A stretch of DNA of 64,000 bases from Dysidea avara (Eukaryota; Porifera; Demospongiae; Dictyoceratida; Dysideidae), in contig NC_089285.1 in the NCBI RefSeq assembly GCF_963678975.1, positions 6,868,694 through 6,932,693 of the forward strand, written 5' to 3'. This document shows positions 23,356 through 35,975 of the stretch, in pieces. A program made the position numbers and the translations under genes. Numbering within the stretch: position 1 is the stretch's first letter; each line of letters opens with the position of its first letter. The notes below the pieces were generated by a model that ran no database searches, was not told the origin of the DNA, and worked only from the letters and a program-made list of their open reading frames with translations.

Positions 23356-25810
23356 TCACAGCTGTGCTGTTAGTTGCATGCTTATATTAATAAAACATAG
23401 CAGTCCATCATGGAACATTGTATTGTCACCATTTACAAGTGAATGAAAAATATTGCCAAAGCTTGGCCATTGCTCAGCAAATCGTTCCTTTCTAATGGTT
23501 AGTAACTCTTGTCTTCCTCTTAAAGGGTCTTGTCCAAACTCATTGAATATAGTTATATGTCCTCCGTTTTCTTCGTACATTCTAACAGCTTCATCTGCTG
23601 CTGGAACCAGAGTGTTATCAATTTGCTTGGTCTGATTATTTCGTGCCATCATCACATTCGGGATGCCTTTGTTTGTACCTAAAGTAACGGTGATAAAAAT
23701 TTCATAAAGTAGCTAGCTATCTATAGTGAAATATACCTGATATGCGATGCTCGTTCCAGGCTGTCACAAACATTGTAGTCCCAACTTGGCTGACGTGTAA
23801 AGTGTACCAGGAGACGCAATGTTTAATGTGATCGTCTTCCAGTTTGAAATCACCATTTTCTTGCATTTCTATTAGAGCGGCCTTTATGGGGTAGTTGACC
23901 CTTCCGTTGACCTCTACCCATATCCTTTTGATCACATGATTCTATTACAAGACACCAAAGCAAATCAGTATGAACATCACATGAAATGAAACAACAGTTG
24001 TTGTATGTGTGTCCCACTCTTATATCATTGTTTTAGAATGTCATCTAGTCAGCATTAATATATTGTTGTTTTTTTTTAATTTGGGGGTTTACCCTGCTTA
24101 TCCAACTACAATAGCTGCTGCTAAACATCAGTAGTCCACTATAGGTTATTCTTGTTACATCATGATAATGTGACAAATACAATCTCACTTGAGTAGAGGA
24201 TGTCTGCAGGTGAGGTGGTCCAGAAGGGTTTCGTCTATATCCTGCCAGGTGTTCTTGGATGTACAACATAAGATACCACTCCCTTCCATGGTCAACCCTG
24301 ATCTGATCCCACATACCATACTGGCATATGGTTTGCCTAAACAATTCAAATGCTAATAATTAAAAGAAATGTGATTCTAACAATACTTCATAGAATTTTA
24401 ATAATCACTGTTAACGTTATGGATGAATGTGTGGGTAGTAATGCAGTGCTAGTGTAGTTGCTACAAGTAATGAAGTACCTGTACACTGTATCATAAATCA
24501 CACTGTTGTTTTTAATAGGCATAGTGCTAAATGCCACAATTTTCCGGTTAAAGCCATCCACTGCACATATGTGGGTCACACCAAACATAACATTTTTTTC
24601 ATTTTGGTCGATGTGTAGTTTGTGACCAAAATAATCTGCCCTGTATGTTGTAGGATTTGTCATCCTGGCAGTGGAGTTTGTACGGGCACGGCAGTACACA
24701 GGTGAGACATATCTCAATGATTCGCCAACTCTCTTTTCTCCTGTTCTGATTCCCCTTGATGCCAATACCCCTGTAAATGTTCTGCGTCCATACACAGGAC
24801 CCACCTATATGTATATAACACATAGTATGGTTTTAAATAAATGGTTATATCATGTTGTACCTCACTGACAGCAGCGGCTACGACCTCATCTAACTCAGGT
24901 TTTGTCAGCCGGCTTGTTTTGTGAATGTTCCTTTCACGGCAGAACCTATATATAGGATGAACCAATCTAAGGACTATATTACTTTTGTATGCTGATTATT
25001 CATAAACATATATGCAAACCCTATATATAGCTACAGTGTACATTGAATGAAGCCTACATTTGGGTCTCTAAAATTTTGCCATGCATTATATAGCAATGTA
25101 GCTATACTATTAAATAAACTGGTAGTGAATTACTACACATATATGATTCTCAGTCTTAAATTACTTAGCCAGTAATAATTGGAATCAGTGCATGTATTAG
25201 TTAGACTATTCATGATCATAATAATGGTGATCGTCTGGTCTGGTATACAATATAGTACCTAATGTTTGCGCTTCAATGTGGGACTAGACTGGTGATATTC
25301 ACTGTAGAGCATGCATGCATGTATACATACAAGCTACACAAACACATGTGGACAAGTAGGTAAAAAAAAAAGTACTAGCTACTTACGCGGTAATCTAGCT
25401 TGTTAGCCCGTCTCAATCAAACATGATGCAATTAATTATTGTTGAAAACTGAATGCACGGACCCTTTATATAGCTAGTTATATTATCTATAGTTATATAC
25501 CCATAGCTATTACCTACGTATGCAGCACTAGTGAGCTCTTTTTGCAACTGTAAGTAACTATATATATAATACAGTTCTGACTCTGCAACGGGCTTGCAGC
25601 TGTTTGTAGCTATATACAGTAGGTTCATGTACCAAGCTACTTAGCTAGCTATATGTATACAAACCTCTCCAATGAGCGAACACTCAGTCCTTTCCTGCTA
25701 GGATATTTGTATTGCAGGTGAAGACTCATACGTTTGTGGGTCCATCGCTCCTTCTCTATTTTCTCCCTTATGAACTCTTCCAACTCATCCAGCAAGCGTA
25801 TCCCAGCCAT
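23356..25810 (-). CDS. Six-exon rve-like integrase-core protein with E-to-K at the third catalytic position
   Basis: Exons are 25810-25665, 24945-24861, 24804-24479, 24336-24189, 23941-23737 and 23678-23356. Every intron is GT-AG and phases join cleanly to 410 codons plus TGA. Residues 1-76 are helical (an HTH-like lead). Residues about 78-90 (VGPVYGRRTF) precede the RNase-H-fold integrase core. D143 (LHIDQNEK) and D201 (IRVDHGREW) are the first two catalytic acids. The third position, in NHVIKRIW, is K240 (codon AAA, 23929-23927), where the family normally has IER. The tail (WNEHRIS, GIPNVMM, a C-terminal alpha-helical region) also fits this integrase family of metazoan genomes. Intron density and the missing acid suggest a domesticated or catalytically dead protein. 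The start is the first Met of exon 1, just after an AT-rich upstream stretch. I cannot name an orthologue. Confidence 0.85.
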
Positions 25811-25937
25811 GGCTATATATTCGAGGCTATATACCTGTAGCTACTTATTTGCATGGTGCCAACCAATTAGCTATTGTTGAACTGCGCCTCTCGCGTCTAT
25901 ACAATGAGTGTAAGCGGCTGGCCCTGAGGCTAACTAA

Positions 25938-26287
25938 GGCCAATGAAACTTGATTAGCAGTTTCGCGTCACCGCCCACATCCCTTCACTATAGCACCCGC
26001 ATGGAATTTCATTATTGGCAATTTAGATCGAAATACTCTAATAGAGCAGTCACTTTTACTCTAATAAAGAAGTCACTTTATTATAGGCATGCCAGGAGTA
26101 CTAATATTCTTTTTATTCAAATGAGAAGTGTTATCCATGCAATTTTACAACACTTTAGTGACAATATGAAGGTTTCTGATCTCAGCACACCCTGAGTAGG
26201 CAATAATGAATAATGAATAAAAACCGCCCGCCCGCATCAAAATTTCAAAAATCTGAGCGAGAAACTAGTAATCAAGTTTCATTGGCC
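25938..26287. mobile_element. PIF/Harbinger-like MITE, copy B
   Basis: This is the same family as 42-443, with GGCCAATGAAACTTGATTA ends flanked by TAA (25935-25937, 26288-26290). It sits 127 bp upstream of the start codon of the integrase-like gene. The interior carries ATACTCTAATAGAGCAGTCA at about 26033-26052. The 81-codon frame inside it is incidental. Confidence 0.85.
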
Positions 26288-26502
26288 TAACTATCTGTAC
26301 ATTATAATTAGCGCATCCCCTCTAGTTGAGATTAATTAACAAGCAATGATAGCTAGCTAGATAAGATCTAATCTTCACATAACAATAGAGCTAAGTAGCT
26401 AATTGCAGTTAGTATAATTATATTGCTACTGGAGGCCTGCACTGAGCATTTCAATACTTGCTACATCAGTACTGAATCACGTAATCATGCACTGACCTAT
26501 CA

Positions 26503-26721
26503 ATGTCAACCCCACTCCCACCAAGCCAGTACGGGATATGTGGGGGTTGGGCAGCACAAGTACTTTTTTGTGTCAAATCCCCTTCGTCACATGGTGCATG
26601 GGACTATATGTGGGATTTGACCTAATAATTATATAATTCGTCCCAGCTAGGTAGGGGAATTTGACTTTCCACTTCATCAAATCCCCACTATATCCACCCT
26701 ACTGGGGGTGGGGCTTGACAT
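26503..26721. mobile_element. Short TIR element with ATGTCAACCCCAC ends
   Basis: The left end ATGTCAACCCCACTCCCACC is matched by an inverse right end, GGTGGGGCTTGACAT. Further GTGGGG/CCCCAC inversions lie inside. It is non-coding and has no clear target duplication. Confidence 0.5.
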
Positions 26722-27350
26722 TTATAGGTGCAACAAAAAATACACTTCAATTAGCTTCTTATGTAGCTACAGTGAAACTGTATACATCTGTACACACACA
26801 TATGTACACATACACACACATACACACACAACAAAAAAATGGTAATATTTTTAACATCATTAGCTATATATAATTATAACTACAGTTAATTGCATCCATG
26901 TGAGTTAATTGTATCCATGTGTTTTAGGCCAGTAGCCTGTAACAACAGCAAGCATAAGCAAATAAAACACAGCCCGTATGCTAATCACTACTACTCACTT
27001 TGGTCTCCTTCTGTACAGCTACACTTTAATTTTCTCTTGATACAATGTAAAGCAATCCATGAGCAGGTTGTAATCTTATGGTTAATTAGCTATCTATAAA
27101 AAAAATAAAGTAATATTGTTAATTCATCTAGAAGAATAAAACAAATATAATGTAATGTTTAATTATGTCTACAGGGAATCTATAGTTACATGGTGCTATA
27201 GAGTATCAGTGCAAAGGCACTCTGGGAATACTGAGTGCCTGGGTCATGTTACATAAACTACCAATGCCTCCTCCCCAATGCCCAGGGTTATAGTCATATT
27301 GGCTAATGAGGTGTCATGTGCCCCTATTATTTGTCTAGCAGCTACATGAT
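26722..27350. other. Unannotated stretch
   Basis: A short ACACAT-rich tract lies at about 26800-26830. No gene is supported. Confidence 0.45.
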
Positions 27351-27352
27351 CA

Positions 27353-27451
<99 letters not shown>

Positions 27452-27472
27452 CACACACACACACACACACAT

Positions 27473-27526
<54 letters not shown>

Positions 27527-27565
27527 ACACACGCACGCACGCACACACACACACACACACACACA
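27353..27565. repeat. (CA)n microsatellite, about 210 bp
   Basis: This is a nearly pure CA run with a few CG and TG interruptions. The open frames on both strands are repeat artefacts. Confidence 0.97.
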
Positions 27566-27945
27566 TGATACATGGCACAATCACACTGCAATTGTTAAAC
27601 AATCGAAATTAAATAAAATATATATGTACCACATGGATTGCAGAATGAAAATAGAAGGGTGGTCATAGTATAGTTCAGTCCAGTGGTTCGATGCACACAT
27701 ATGGTAATCCCAAATGAAACAAAACCACACTGGTTAAATGGTACAATGGTTGGTTGAACAATAGAAGTTATATTTATGTACCACATGGATTGCATAATAG
27801 AAAAAGGAGTGGTTTTTTTTTGTGTGTGTGTCTGGCTGTTTAATTTAGAAGCCAATGTGGTAGCAATGGTTATAATTAGCACTGGTCACTTCCATTGTTT
27901 GAGGCTTGGTCTAATTGTTTTGCATGTCTTCCATCTAAAAAAAAA
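27564..27945. repeat. Duplicated segment beside a CA tract, copy 1
   Basis: From CATGATACATGGCACAATCA to TCTTCCATCTAAAA this segment matches 28586-28970 at a constant offset of about 1022 bp with few changes. Both copies have a long CA tract immediately to the left. Inside, TACCACATGGATTGCA occurs twice about 150 bp apart. Confidence 0.9.
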
Positions 27946-28449
27946 AAAGTATCCTGCCTGCTTTAATTTCGACTGAGACAACATGCACGACTTGTACATT
28001 TCATCTACACCACAATCTAGCCATCTATATATCAACTGCATGTATTGTTAGCTTGTAGCTGTACCATAACTGTCAAATCGATAATTTTTTTTAAACAAAA
28101 AAATGAATAAACAAAAATAAATCAACTGGCTAATAACTATATAGCAGATGATATGCTGGGGAAGACAAAGGAAAATTATTTTTAAATTAATTAATAAAAA
28201 TATCATATAATTGTCATATGGTCTGGCCGTATAGCTACACTGACTACAAGCCTGGCTAGATTTGAAATTGTTTGGACGTATGAAGCGATATGATTGTAAA
28301 ACGATCATATAATTATAGCCATAAAGTGGTTGTATGCACCTTTTGATGTACTGCACAAACTATATATCCTCTCCTCCACCGGTACTTTACTTGTGCTAGT
28401 TATGATTCCCCCCCCCTTTTTCACACACTCTCCACATGTTTGCCGTACT

Positions 28450-28970
<521 letters not shown>

Positions 28971-29638
28971 TTTTTCCACTTGTTTTTTACTTTACGTAGC
29001 CTTTCTCCCTTGACACTAGGGGATTTGACAAATAAATTCACATTTGTACTTAGCTAGCTAGCTATAGATACACATGACACGGCAACTGAGCTCTGCAGCC
29101 TTCAGTCCTGGTTGGTTAGCTAGTTACGTAGCTTGGGAACATGCGTGCATGTATATGCATATACTGTAGAATACGGAACACTTACTAGTGTATTTCATAG
29201 CCCATGGTCCATGTCTGTTGCAAATCTTCACTGCTTCTTCTCCAGTCATGCCGGATCACTCGTGAAAACCGCTATAATTTTGAATTTGTCACGTGATCGT
29301 GAGACTTGGTTGATCATGCGCGTTGCTACGTAACCTGTATTATAAGCACTTTCATGTCAACAGTCATATACAGCCAGATATCATCTAGTTTTATTTTAGT
29401 TTCTCTAAACCCCATCCCCATCCTCTCCTTGACTTTCAACTTGTTTGTTTTAAATTTAATGTCAATTTAAAGATTGCATGTGATCACTTACAATACAATA
29501 ATAAATAATATGAGCAATGTAGCTAGATAGCTACAATGACTACAATAACAAATATTAATTCAAGTGAAATATACCTGTAATTATAATAATGAAGAAGGTT
29601 ACAACAAACTACTAGCTAGCTATACAGTTTAACTTTGG
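28971..29638. other. Unannotated region downstream of the RING-like gene
   Basis: It contains AT-rich sequence that probably includes the 3' UTR of the minus-strand gene ending at 29639. No other feature is supported. Confidence 0.5.
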
Positions 29639-31022
29639 TCAACTCTCATCTCCAGCAGTGTCAGTCTCATCTTCTAAGTAACTGCTTACAGCAGTAATCA
29701 AGCCATCAAGACCGAGAACTTTGACAGTCTCAAAGTCCGTGTCCCTGCACAGCGGGCAATTTGCTGAATGACTGGTTGCCAGCAACTGCTGAACACATTG
29801 TTCACATCCTACGATTGACTTGCAGCACATTGATACAACCATCGGTGGCCTTATCGGGACCACCTGACATATACAACATTTTAATATATCTTTCAATTTG
29901 TCCCTTAATGAGATTGGCAATGTCCTTTCAATGATTGATCTTAAGCCTCTAAACTCATCCCTCATATCCCTCAGTTCATTTTTGATCCTTTTGGCAGCAC
30001 GAGGTGCCAGCTCTTCGTCAATGTCATCGTCAGCATCATCTTGAATCATATTGAGATCCCTCTGTGTCATGGCATATAATTTCCTTCTGGGTGCCTTCCA
30101 GAAAGCTAACCCTGAAAATGATAAAGTTATACATACGGTAAACCACAAGTCCTGTATTGTTACTGTGTACAGTATATGCACATTGCTTTTACATACAGCT
30201 AGCTACCTTGAGTGGCAGATGAATTTTCAAATTTTAGGCCATTATTTGTCACAATAACGTGATCCGATCCCCACTTTTGTTGTATCGCAGCCAATATAAA
30301 CTCAGTGTGAGCTGTAGATTCTGTGATATTCACAAATATCTGGGCTTTATCATGAAACCTTATTGTCCTGCCGTTCTTTGTTAGCTTGGCTTGCACCAGT
30401 TTCACAGTGGAAGATGGTGGAGGACGCCTTGCCACCACTGATCTGAACATAGAGTTAGATGACCCCTGGTAGGGAGTGGACGATGCAAGTACATGTACAG
30501 GTGGATTGGTCCCGGGTATACTGCTGTTGCTGCTGTTTAAAGACTGGACATGGGAAGATGGGGTCCCAGTTGGGGTCCTGGTACGGCCCTCTGTCAAGTT
30601 CCTGCCTTCCACCAGTAGAGTTGAAAAGGGCATCACACCTTCTTGAGACAGGTTAAAGGTCCCATTCTCACTTGGAAAATACATCGATTCATCAATACTG
30701 TCCTTCAAGAAGACGACTGAAGGGTCAACCTGTATGTGAAAGGAAAAAAATGCAATCTATGAAGTACTTAGCTATAGCTAGTTTAAAACAAAAAAATATA
30801 TATAAAAAATAAAAAACACCATTATACACTGTACGTATAGCTATGATATAGCTAGCCATAGCAATCCTGCAAGGTAGATCCACGTCCCTCTGTTAGCTAG
30901 CTATAGCTAACCTGAAACAAGCGGCGGAGATTTTCAGTAGTCACTTGATGCATGAACACATCAGCTTGCTGTTCTCCCTTCTGCAGGGTAATTCGATCGG
31001 ATTGAGTAGCCCTATCAGCCAT
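29639..31022 (-). CDS. Three-exon RING-like finger protein, family of unknown function
   Basis: Exons are 31022-30912, 30729-30207 and 30111-29639. All junctions are GT-AG and phases join to 368 codons plus a stop. The N-terminus (LRRLFQVDPSVVFLKD, then YFPSENGTF) is a conserved lead I remember in fish, cnidarian and sponge proteins of unknown function. A Ser/Thr/Pro-rich linker follows (about residues 75-140). The C-terminus has a basic/acidic helical segment (KRIKNELRDMRDEFRG) and a Cys-rich finger at about 290-333 (C-x2-C, CC, C-x2-C, C-x2-C), ending in GLDGLITAV. The all-Cys pattern, with adjacent Cys at 307-308, is an unusual RING. An E3-ligase role is possible but unproven. The promoter and exon 1 are repeated in inverted orientation next door. 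Confidence 0.85.
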
Positions 31023-31565
31023 ATGGTTACGCAAATGCAGTTTATCTGATGCCTGTCACAGCACGTAGGCTATTTATACCTTGTGTGCAGTAGCTACTAG
31101 CTACCTCTACTAGACCTCAAACCATACTTTCAAATACAATACACATTATGCTCCTTCTTTGTTCGACCTGTAGCATTCTTTATTAGATACTAGATTTGAC
31201 ACGTAGTTAGCTAGCTACTCTGACATAGAGGTTTAGCTAGGTAATTAAGAACTATATGGCTGCTTGCCAGTTTAGTTCTTTCTTCTAGTACCCACTAACC
31301 ACAAGTTTCTATACTGTGCCGGAATATATAGCTAAGCATACTTAAGTGTCAAATCCAGTAACTAACAAAGAATGTTACAGGTTGAACAAAGAAGGAGCAT
31401 AATGTGTATTGTATTTGAAAGTATGGTTTGAGGTCTAGTAGAGGTCTATTAGCTACTGCACACAAGGTATAAATAGCCTACGTGCTGTGACAGGCATCAG
31501 ATAAACTGCATTTGCTTAACCATATGGCTGATAGGGCTACTGAATCCGATCGAATTACCCTGCAG
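30981..31565. repeat. Inverted duplication of the RING-gene promoter and exon 1
   Basis: The left arm, about 30981-31204, contains the first 14 codons of the RING-like gene and its upstream region. The right arm, about 31344-31565, repeats it inverted, including ACACATTATGCTCCTTCTTT, GGTATAAATAGCC (the TATA-like core), GCATCAGATAAACTGCAT and CATATGGCTGATAGGG. The spacer is about 139 bp. Arms differ at only a small fraction of positions. Confidence 0.93.
31080..31092 (-). promoter_or_regulatory. Candidate TATA-like box of the RING-like gene
   Basis: GGTATAAATAGCC on the minus strand lies about 60 bp upstream of the start codon and is conserved in the inverted copy (about 31466-31478, plus strand). 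This is sequence resemblance only. Confidence 0.4.
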
Positions 31566-31682
31566 AGGGCGTTACCGGAAATCCTAGGTCATGAGCTATT
31601 TAAAAAAATCGATGGCCAAAGTATAGGCACCCATTGGGGAACTTTCCATACGCGAGGGTTACACCTTTGGGTCCGGGTGTAG
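31524..31682 (+). pseudogene. Orphan duplicate of RING-gene exon 1
   Basis: ATG at 31524 opens the same first 14 codons as the RING-like gene (one change, Gln to Glu). It then leaves homology after CTGCAG and runs 38 unrelated codons to a TAG at 31680-31682. The parent exon's splice donor is absent, so it is a truncated copy in a divergent orientation. It could be transcribed if the duplicated promoter is active. Confidence 0.6.
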
Positions 31683-32429
31683 GACCTAAAGCACACCGTA
31701 TATACCATACTTCTGCATAAAGTGTAGCGATTACGAGGGGTTAACACCTGGCTATGAATTTTAAAAAAAACATACCATTTTGGCTTGAAGTTGCTGGTAG
31801 ATCCACCTGGTGACGTCAAATCTATTCGAGTCTGGGTTTAAACAAATCATTATCACAGCAGAGGTGTTTATCGGTGATTTACTTTCAGCTGACAATGAAA
31901 CACGACTGGCTTTCCCTTAGTAAAGTTTCAGCATTCTCTCAACGCCATCTTATTTTTGTTCCATCGATCGATTTAAAATGTTTTATCAAACGACAATCCG
32001 CCCTTTTTTCATGCCAGGCGCTTACATTGGGGTGTACTTTGTGACAACAGTGGACGAGAGGTTGCTGTCAGAGGAGTATATAGTGGCGAATGGTGATAAG
32101 ACATGTATTTGCGTACGCTAACGGGAGAAAAGAAGCGCGTGCTACATTTTGACTGGAACGCGAAAGGTATGGGGATGATACACGGCTGTCCTAGCACTGG
32201 CAAGCTGGGTAGTCGGTAGTCTATTTAACAATGGGGAGGGATGGCACATAACACTATGTGATGGTCCCAGAATATGTCTAGCTGACCATTCTTATGAAGA
32301 ATGTCAATTGTGACCTGCCTAATGTAGCCACCTGCTGAATTAAATGTGTCAATTATACATAAAGTATAAGGTCAGGAAATTTTTTCTTGATTAAATGCTG
32401 TACCATCACACTTGAACAGTGCCACAATA
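31683..32429. other. Unannotated stretch, higher CpG
   Basis: There are no recognised domains in any frame. It contains TGACGTCA-type and CGATCGATCG-type motifs. It might be a promoter or the end of an unrecognised element. Confidence 0.4.
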
Positions 32430-32823
32430 GACCGTATTCCAAATGACGTCACAAAATAAAATGGCTGTGGCTATTTGGGGTATTCTAACAATTTCGAGTG
32501 AGAGTTCCAATGGGGCTTAATAATATTCAAATCGCTATTCAACCCTGGAAGAAGATATTGACCTAAAACTAACAGGTACAATTATAAGGGTATAAAATCT
32601 ATTCTCTAATGCCAGGTTAAAAATTTTCAGCTGGTTTTCAAAGTTTAGAAGAAAAACTATTGTTTCTTTGCTGTAATAACCAAACCTGGTAATTTCGCCT
32701 CGATATCTAGTTTGTTAGCTTCTATATCAATCTTTGAAATCTCGATCGCCATTGGTGATAATACTCGAAAATATAAGAATCCCCCAAATAGAAAATCCGT
32801 GTGACATCATTTGGAATACGGTC
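32430..32823. mobile_element. MITE with GACCGTATTCC ends and TA target sites
   Basis: Inverted ends GACCGTATTCCAAATGACGT (right end with TGACATCATTTGG) are flanked by TA on both sides, suggesting a Tc1/mariner-type insertion. It is non-coding, 394 bp. Confidence 0.72.
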
Positions 32824-33332
32824 TATTCATTCTACAATATTACAAGTAATACTACCTTGATATTTTGATCTACTAAAACACCACTGCAAATTAGTGGAGA
32901 ATACTTATAAATGTTTGAATAACCACTGCATCAAGTGACAGGTAGCTAAGATGCAATATGATGTTTTAAGACAGCACTCTTGCGCTTAACTTGAAAGATA
33001 GTGTCACACAGATTTGTTGGAGAGTGTTTTCGTAATACTAAAACACCTTAGTGCCTAGTTATATATATATAAACAGTGAGGGGGTGCCACACCAACATAT
33101 CCTGTACTCCTATGTTCATCCTCAGTCAAAGTGGTCAACCTCAAAAAATATGCTTTGACTTCTGACTTTCACTAAAAGTTGCACTTGACTCTTGAATTTA
33201 GTACATTTTTGTAAAGTACATTTAAATTGTTCTAAATGTATCAATAATTGTATATAACTTTTGAGCTGAGAGCTTGTCCTTACTAAGCATACTGTTTAAA
33301 TGTGTACTGTTAGGTTTTATTGTAAGCATCAT

Positions 33333-34128
33333 CAGGGGCGTAGCCAGGATTTTTTTGAAGGAGGTTCGGATTTAAAGTGGAATGTCTTAAGAGGAAGGCC
33401 TGGGTGCTTCCCCTAGACCATGTTACTAAAATAGTGCATACACAAAATATGCCCTTAGGCAGTAAGATTAAAAGGTGCTGTTTGTGCATCTAACTAGCTA
33501 AAACCTACACACTGCTGTTTATGCAGCTATAGAAACTATAAGCCTATTGTAAAACTAACTTATCTTTACTTCCAGACAGCATACTGACAGCCAACTTCAA
33601 TTTCCTAGTGCACGGAAGCCCTCCACACTCGAGTCCCTTAGTTGGCAATACTTTTTTCCAGCTAAACATTATTCTCAGCTCTCAGCTGATCCAGCTGTTG
33701 ATGGTCAATAACTTCAGACATGGCTTGTACTCCAGTATGTTGGAGACATCATGTGCCCACAACATTTACCAAATAAACAAATCATTCATCAGGTAAATAT
33801 ACATCAACAATTCACAGTTTGTGCTAACCTGACACATGTATAACACGACCACTCAAGTTCTGCCTTGTAATAAACCATAGAACAGTCCTTCGCCATTTCA
33901 CTAACGCCATTTCAACCATGCATCACGTACACAATTGATCATGTGATGCAATAGATATGGTTCAGCATTAATGTGATGTGACCCTCAAGAGTAGTACAAA
34001 GGAGCACCAGTGGGCAAATAGCTACCGGAGAGCTACAGGGCTGTAAGATTTGGTGTGATTTTTAATTTTTAAGAAATTCTGCTTCTGAAAGGGGGGTTCA
34101 TCCGAACCCCCCACTGCCTACACCCTTG
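33333..34128. mobile_element. CAGGGGCGTAGCC-type TIR element
   Basis: The left end is CAGGGGCGTAGCCAGGAT with GGAGGTTCGGAT. The right end is GGGGGGTTCATCCGAACCCC then CTGCCTACACCCTTG, the diverged inverse. No transposase is seen. The 62-codon frame inside is not supported. Similar phrases (ATATCCTGTACT...GTTCATCCT...GGTCAA) lie outside both ends, near 33096 and 34205. Confidence 0.65.
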
Positions 34129-34619
34129 ATCGTAACAAAGTTCTATAGCTTTAGCAATAAATTAATTTTAGCCTTGACAGGCCTATATCAAGGTGGCACT
34201 CCAATATATCCTGTACTCTAGTGTTCATCCTTGGTCAAGGCAAAAATCAAAGTGAAGCTAGAATTTTGCAATCAGCCAAAGATAATTGCATTGCAGAAAA
34301 TGCATTTGCAAACATTATTTGTTGCACTTAAACATGTCTGTTTTGGTGACGATCTGATAGCGATATGCAAAAATGCGGACGATATATGGTTTGCCAATAA
34401 CCAGTCAGATTTTTTATGTAACACTACTAGTTAAAATAGACACGTTTCACACTGCACTAAATTAATGCCACTTTGCAATGGCCACATAATACATCATAGA
34501 AATTTTCTACGGCTTGGCCTAGTGGACATGCATGCAACCATAAAGTACTCAATAAAACACAGTAGTACCATATGATTTTGTGTATATGTCTCCCACCCCT
34601 AAGTTGTGAAGCTATGATA

Positions 34620-35412
34620 CCCCTCCCCTCACTATGTTACGCTATTGTATTATTGTGCGTCGTGATGCCCCTCCCCTCACTATGTTACGCTATTGTATTA
34701 TTGTGCGTCGTGATGCCCCTCCCCTCACTATGTTACGCTATTGTATTTTTGTGTGTTGTGATGCCCCTCCCCTCACTATGTTACACTATTGTATTATTGT
34801 CTGTCGTAATGCCCCTACCCTCACTATGTTACACTATTGTATTATTTTGTGTTGTGATGCCCTTGCCCTCACTATGTTACACTATTGTATTATTGTGTGT
34901 TGTGATACACTATTGTATTATTGTCTATTGTATTACTGTGTGTCGTGATGCCCCTACCCTCACTATGTTACACTATTATATTATTGTGTGTCATGATGCC
35001 CCTACCCTCACTATGTTACACTATTGTATTATTGTGTTTTGTGATGCCCCTACCCTCACTATGTTACTCTATTGTATTATTGTCTGTTGTGATGCCCCTA
35101 CCCTCACTATGTTACTCTATTGTATTATTGTCTGTCGTGATGCCCCTACCCTCACTATGTTACACTATTGTATTATTGTGTGTCGTGATGCCCCTACCCT
35201 CACTATGTTACAATATTGTATTATTATGTGTTGTGATGCCCCTACCCTCACTATGTTACACTACTGTATTACTGTGTGTTGTGATGCCCCTCCCCTTACT
35301 ATGTTACACTATTGTAATATTGTGTGTTGTGATGCCCCTACCCTCACTATGTTATTGTGTGTCGTGATGCCCTTCCCCTCACTATATCACACTATTGTGT
35401 TATTGTGTGTCA
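34620..35412. repeat. 48-bp minisatellite, about 16 copies
   Basis: The unit contains ACTATGTTACACTATTGTA, TTATTGTGTGTCGTGATG and CCCCTACCCTC. The period is 48 bp, for example ACTATG at 34631 and 34679. Because 48 is divisible by three, frames stay open through the array, giving repetitive reading frames of up to 328 codons with a 16-residue period. I treat these as artefacts. One partial unit (about 34900-34935) is rearranged. Confidence 0.9.
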
Positions 35413-35635
35413 GGATTTCACGTGGCTTTGTCACTCCTTATTACAGATTCATTGCTGTAAAAAAAAATTATCTGATAAATATGTGTATGTCTGACAGTGC
35501 TACAATGATTTCAAGCAGCAACTATATTGAAAGGTACATATATTATTGTAACATATAACATACATGTTAGAATACAGTGTATGAGCTATTGTAAAATTTA
35601 ATTTTTGGTACACATTAATATCTAGAGACACTTGC

Positions 35636-35975
35636 ATGTACACATACTACAGACACAAATTCATGCATACATACTGTATACACACTTACATGACCCAACA
35701 CACACCACACCACACCACATCACACGCACATAACACACACCCAACTAGAAAGACACACATATTACACACACGCACACTATACATGTACATGTACACATAC
35801 ACACTACACACACACACACACACACATACACACACACACATACACACACATACACACACACACACACATGCACTACACATACCACACTACATTCATGCAT
35901 GCACACACACACTACACACATGCGCACACATATCTACACACACACAACACACACATGCATACACTCCAGTGGACT
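35636..35975. repeat. ACAC/ACAT-rich microsatellite region
   Basis: Imperfect CA runs alternate with CATACA and CACCACAC blocks. The frames over it are repeat artefacts. Confidence 0.85.

Noticed and set aside
34572-35558. 328-codon ORF as a gene
   Set aside because: It is produced entirely by the 48-bp tandem repeat, and overlapping frames are equally open.
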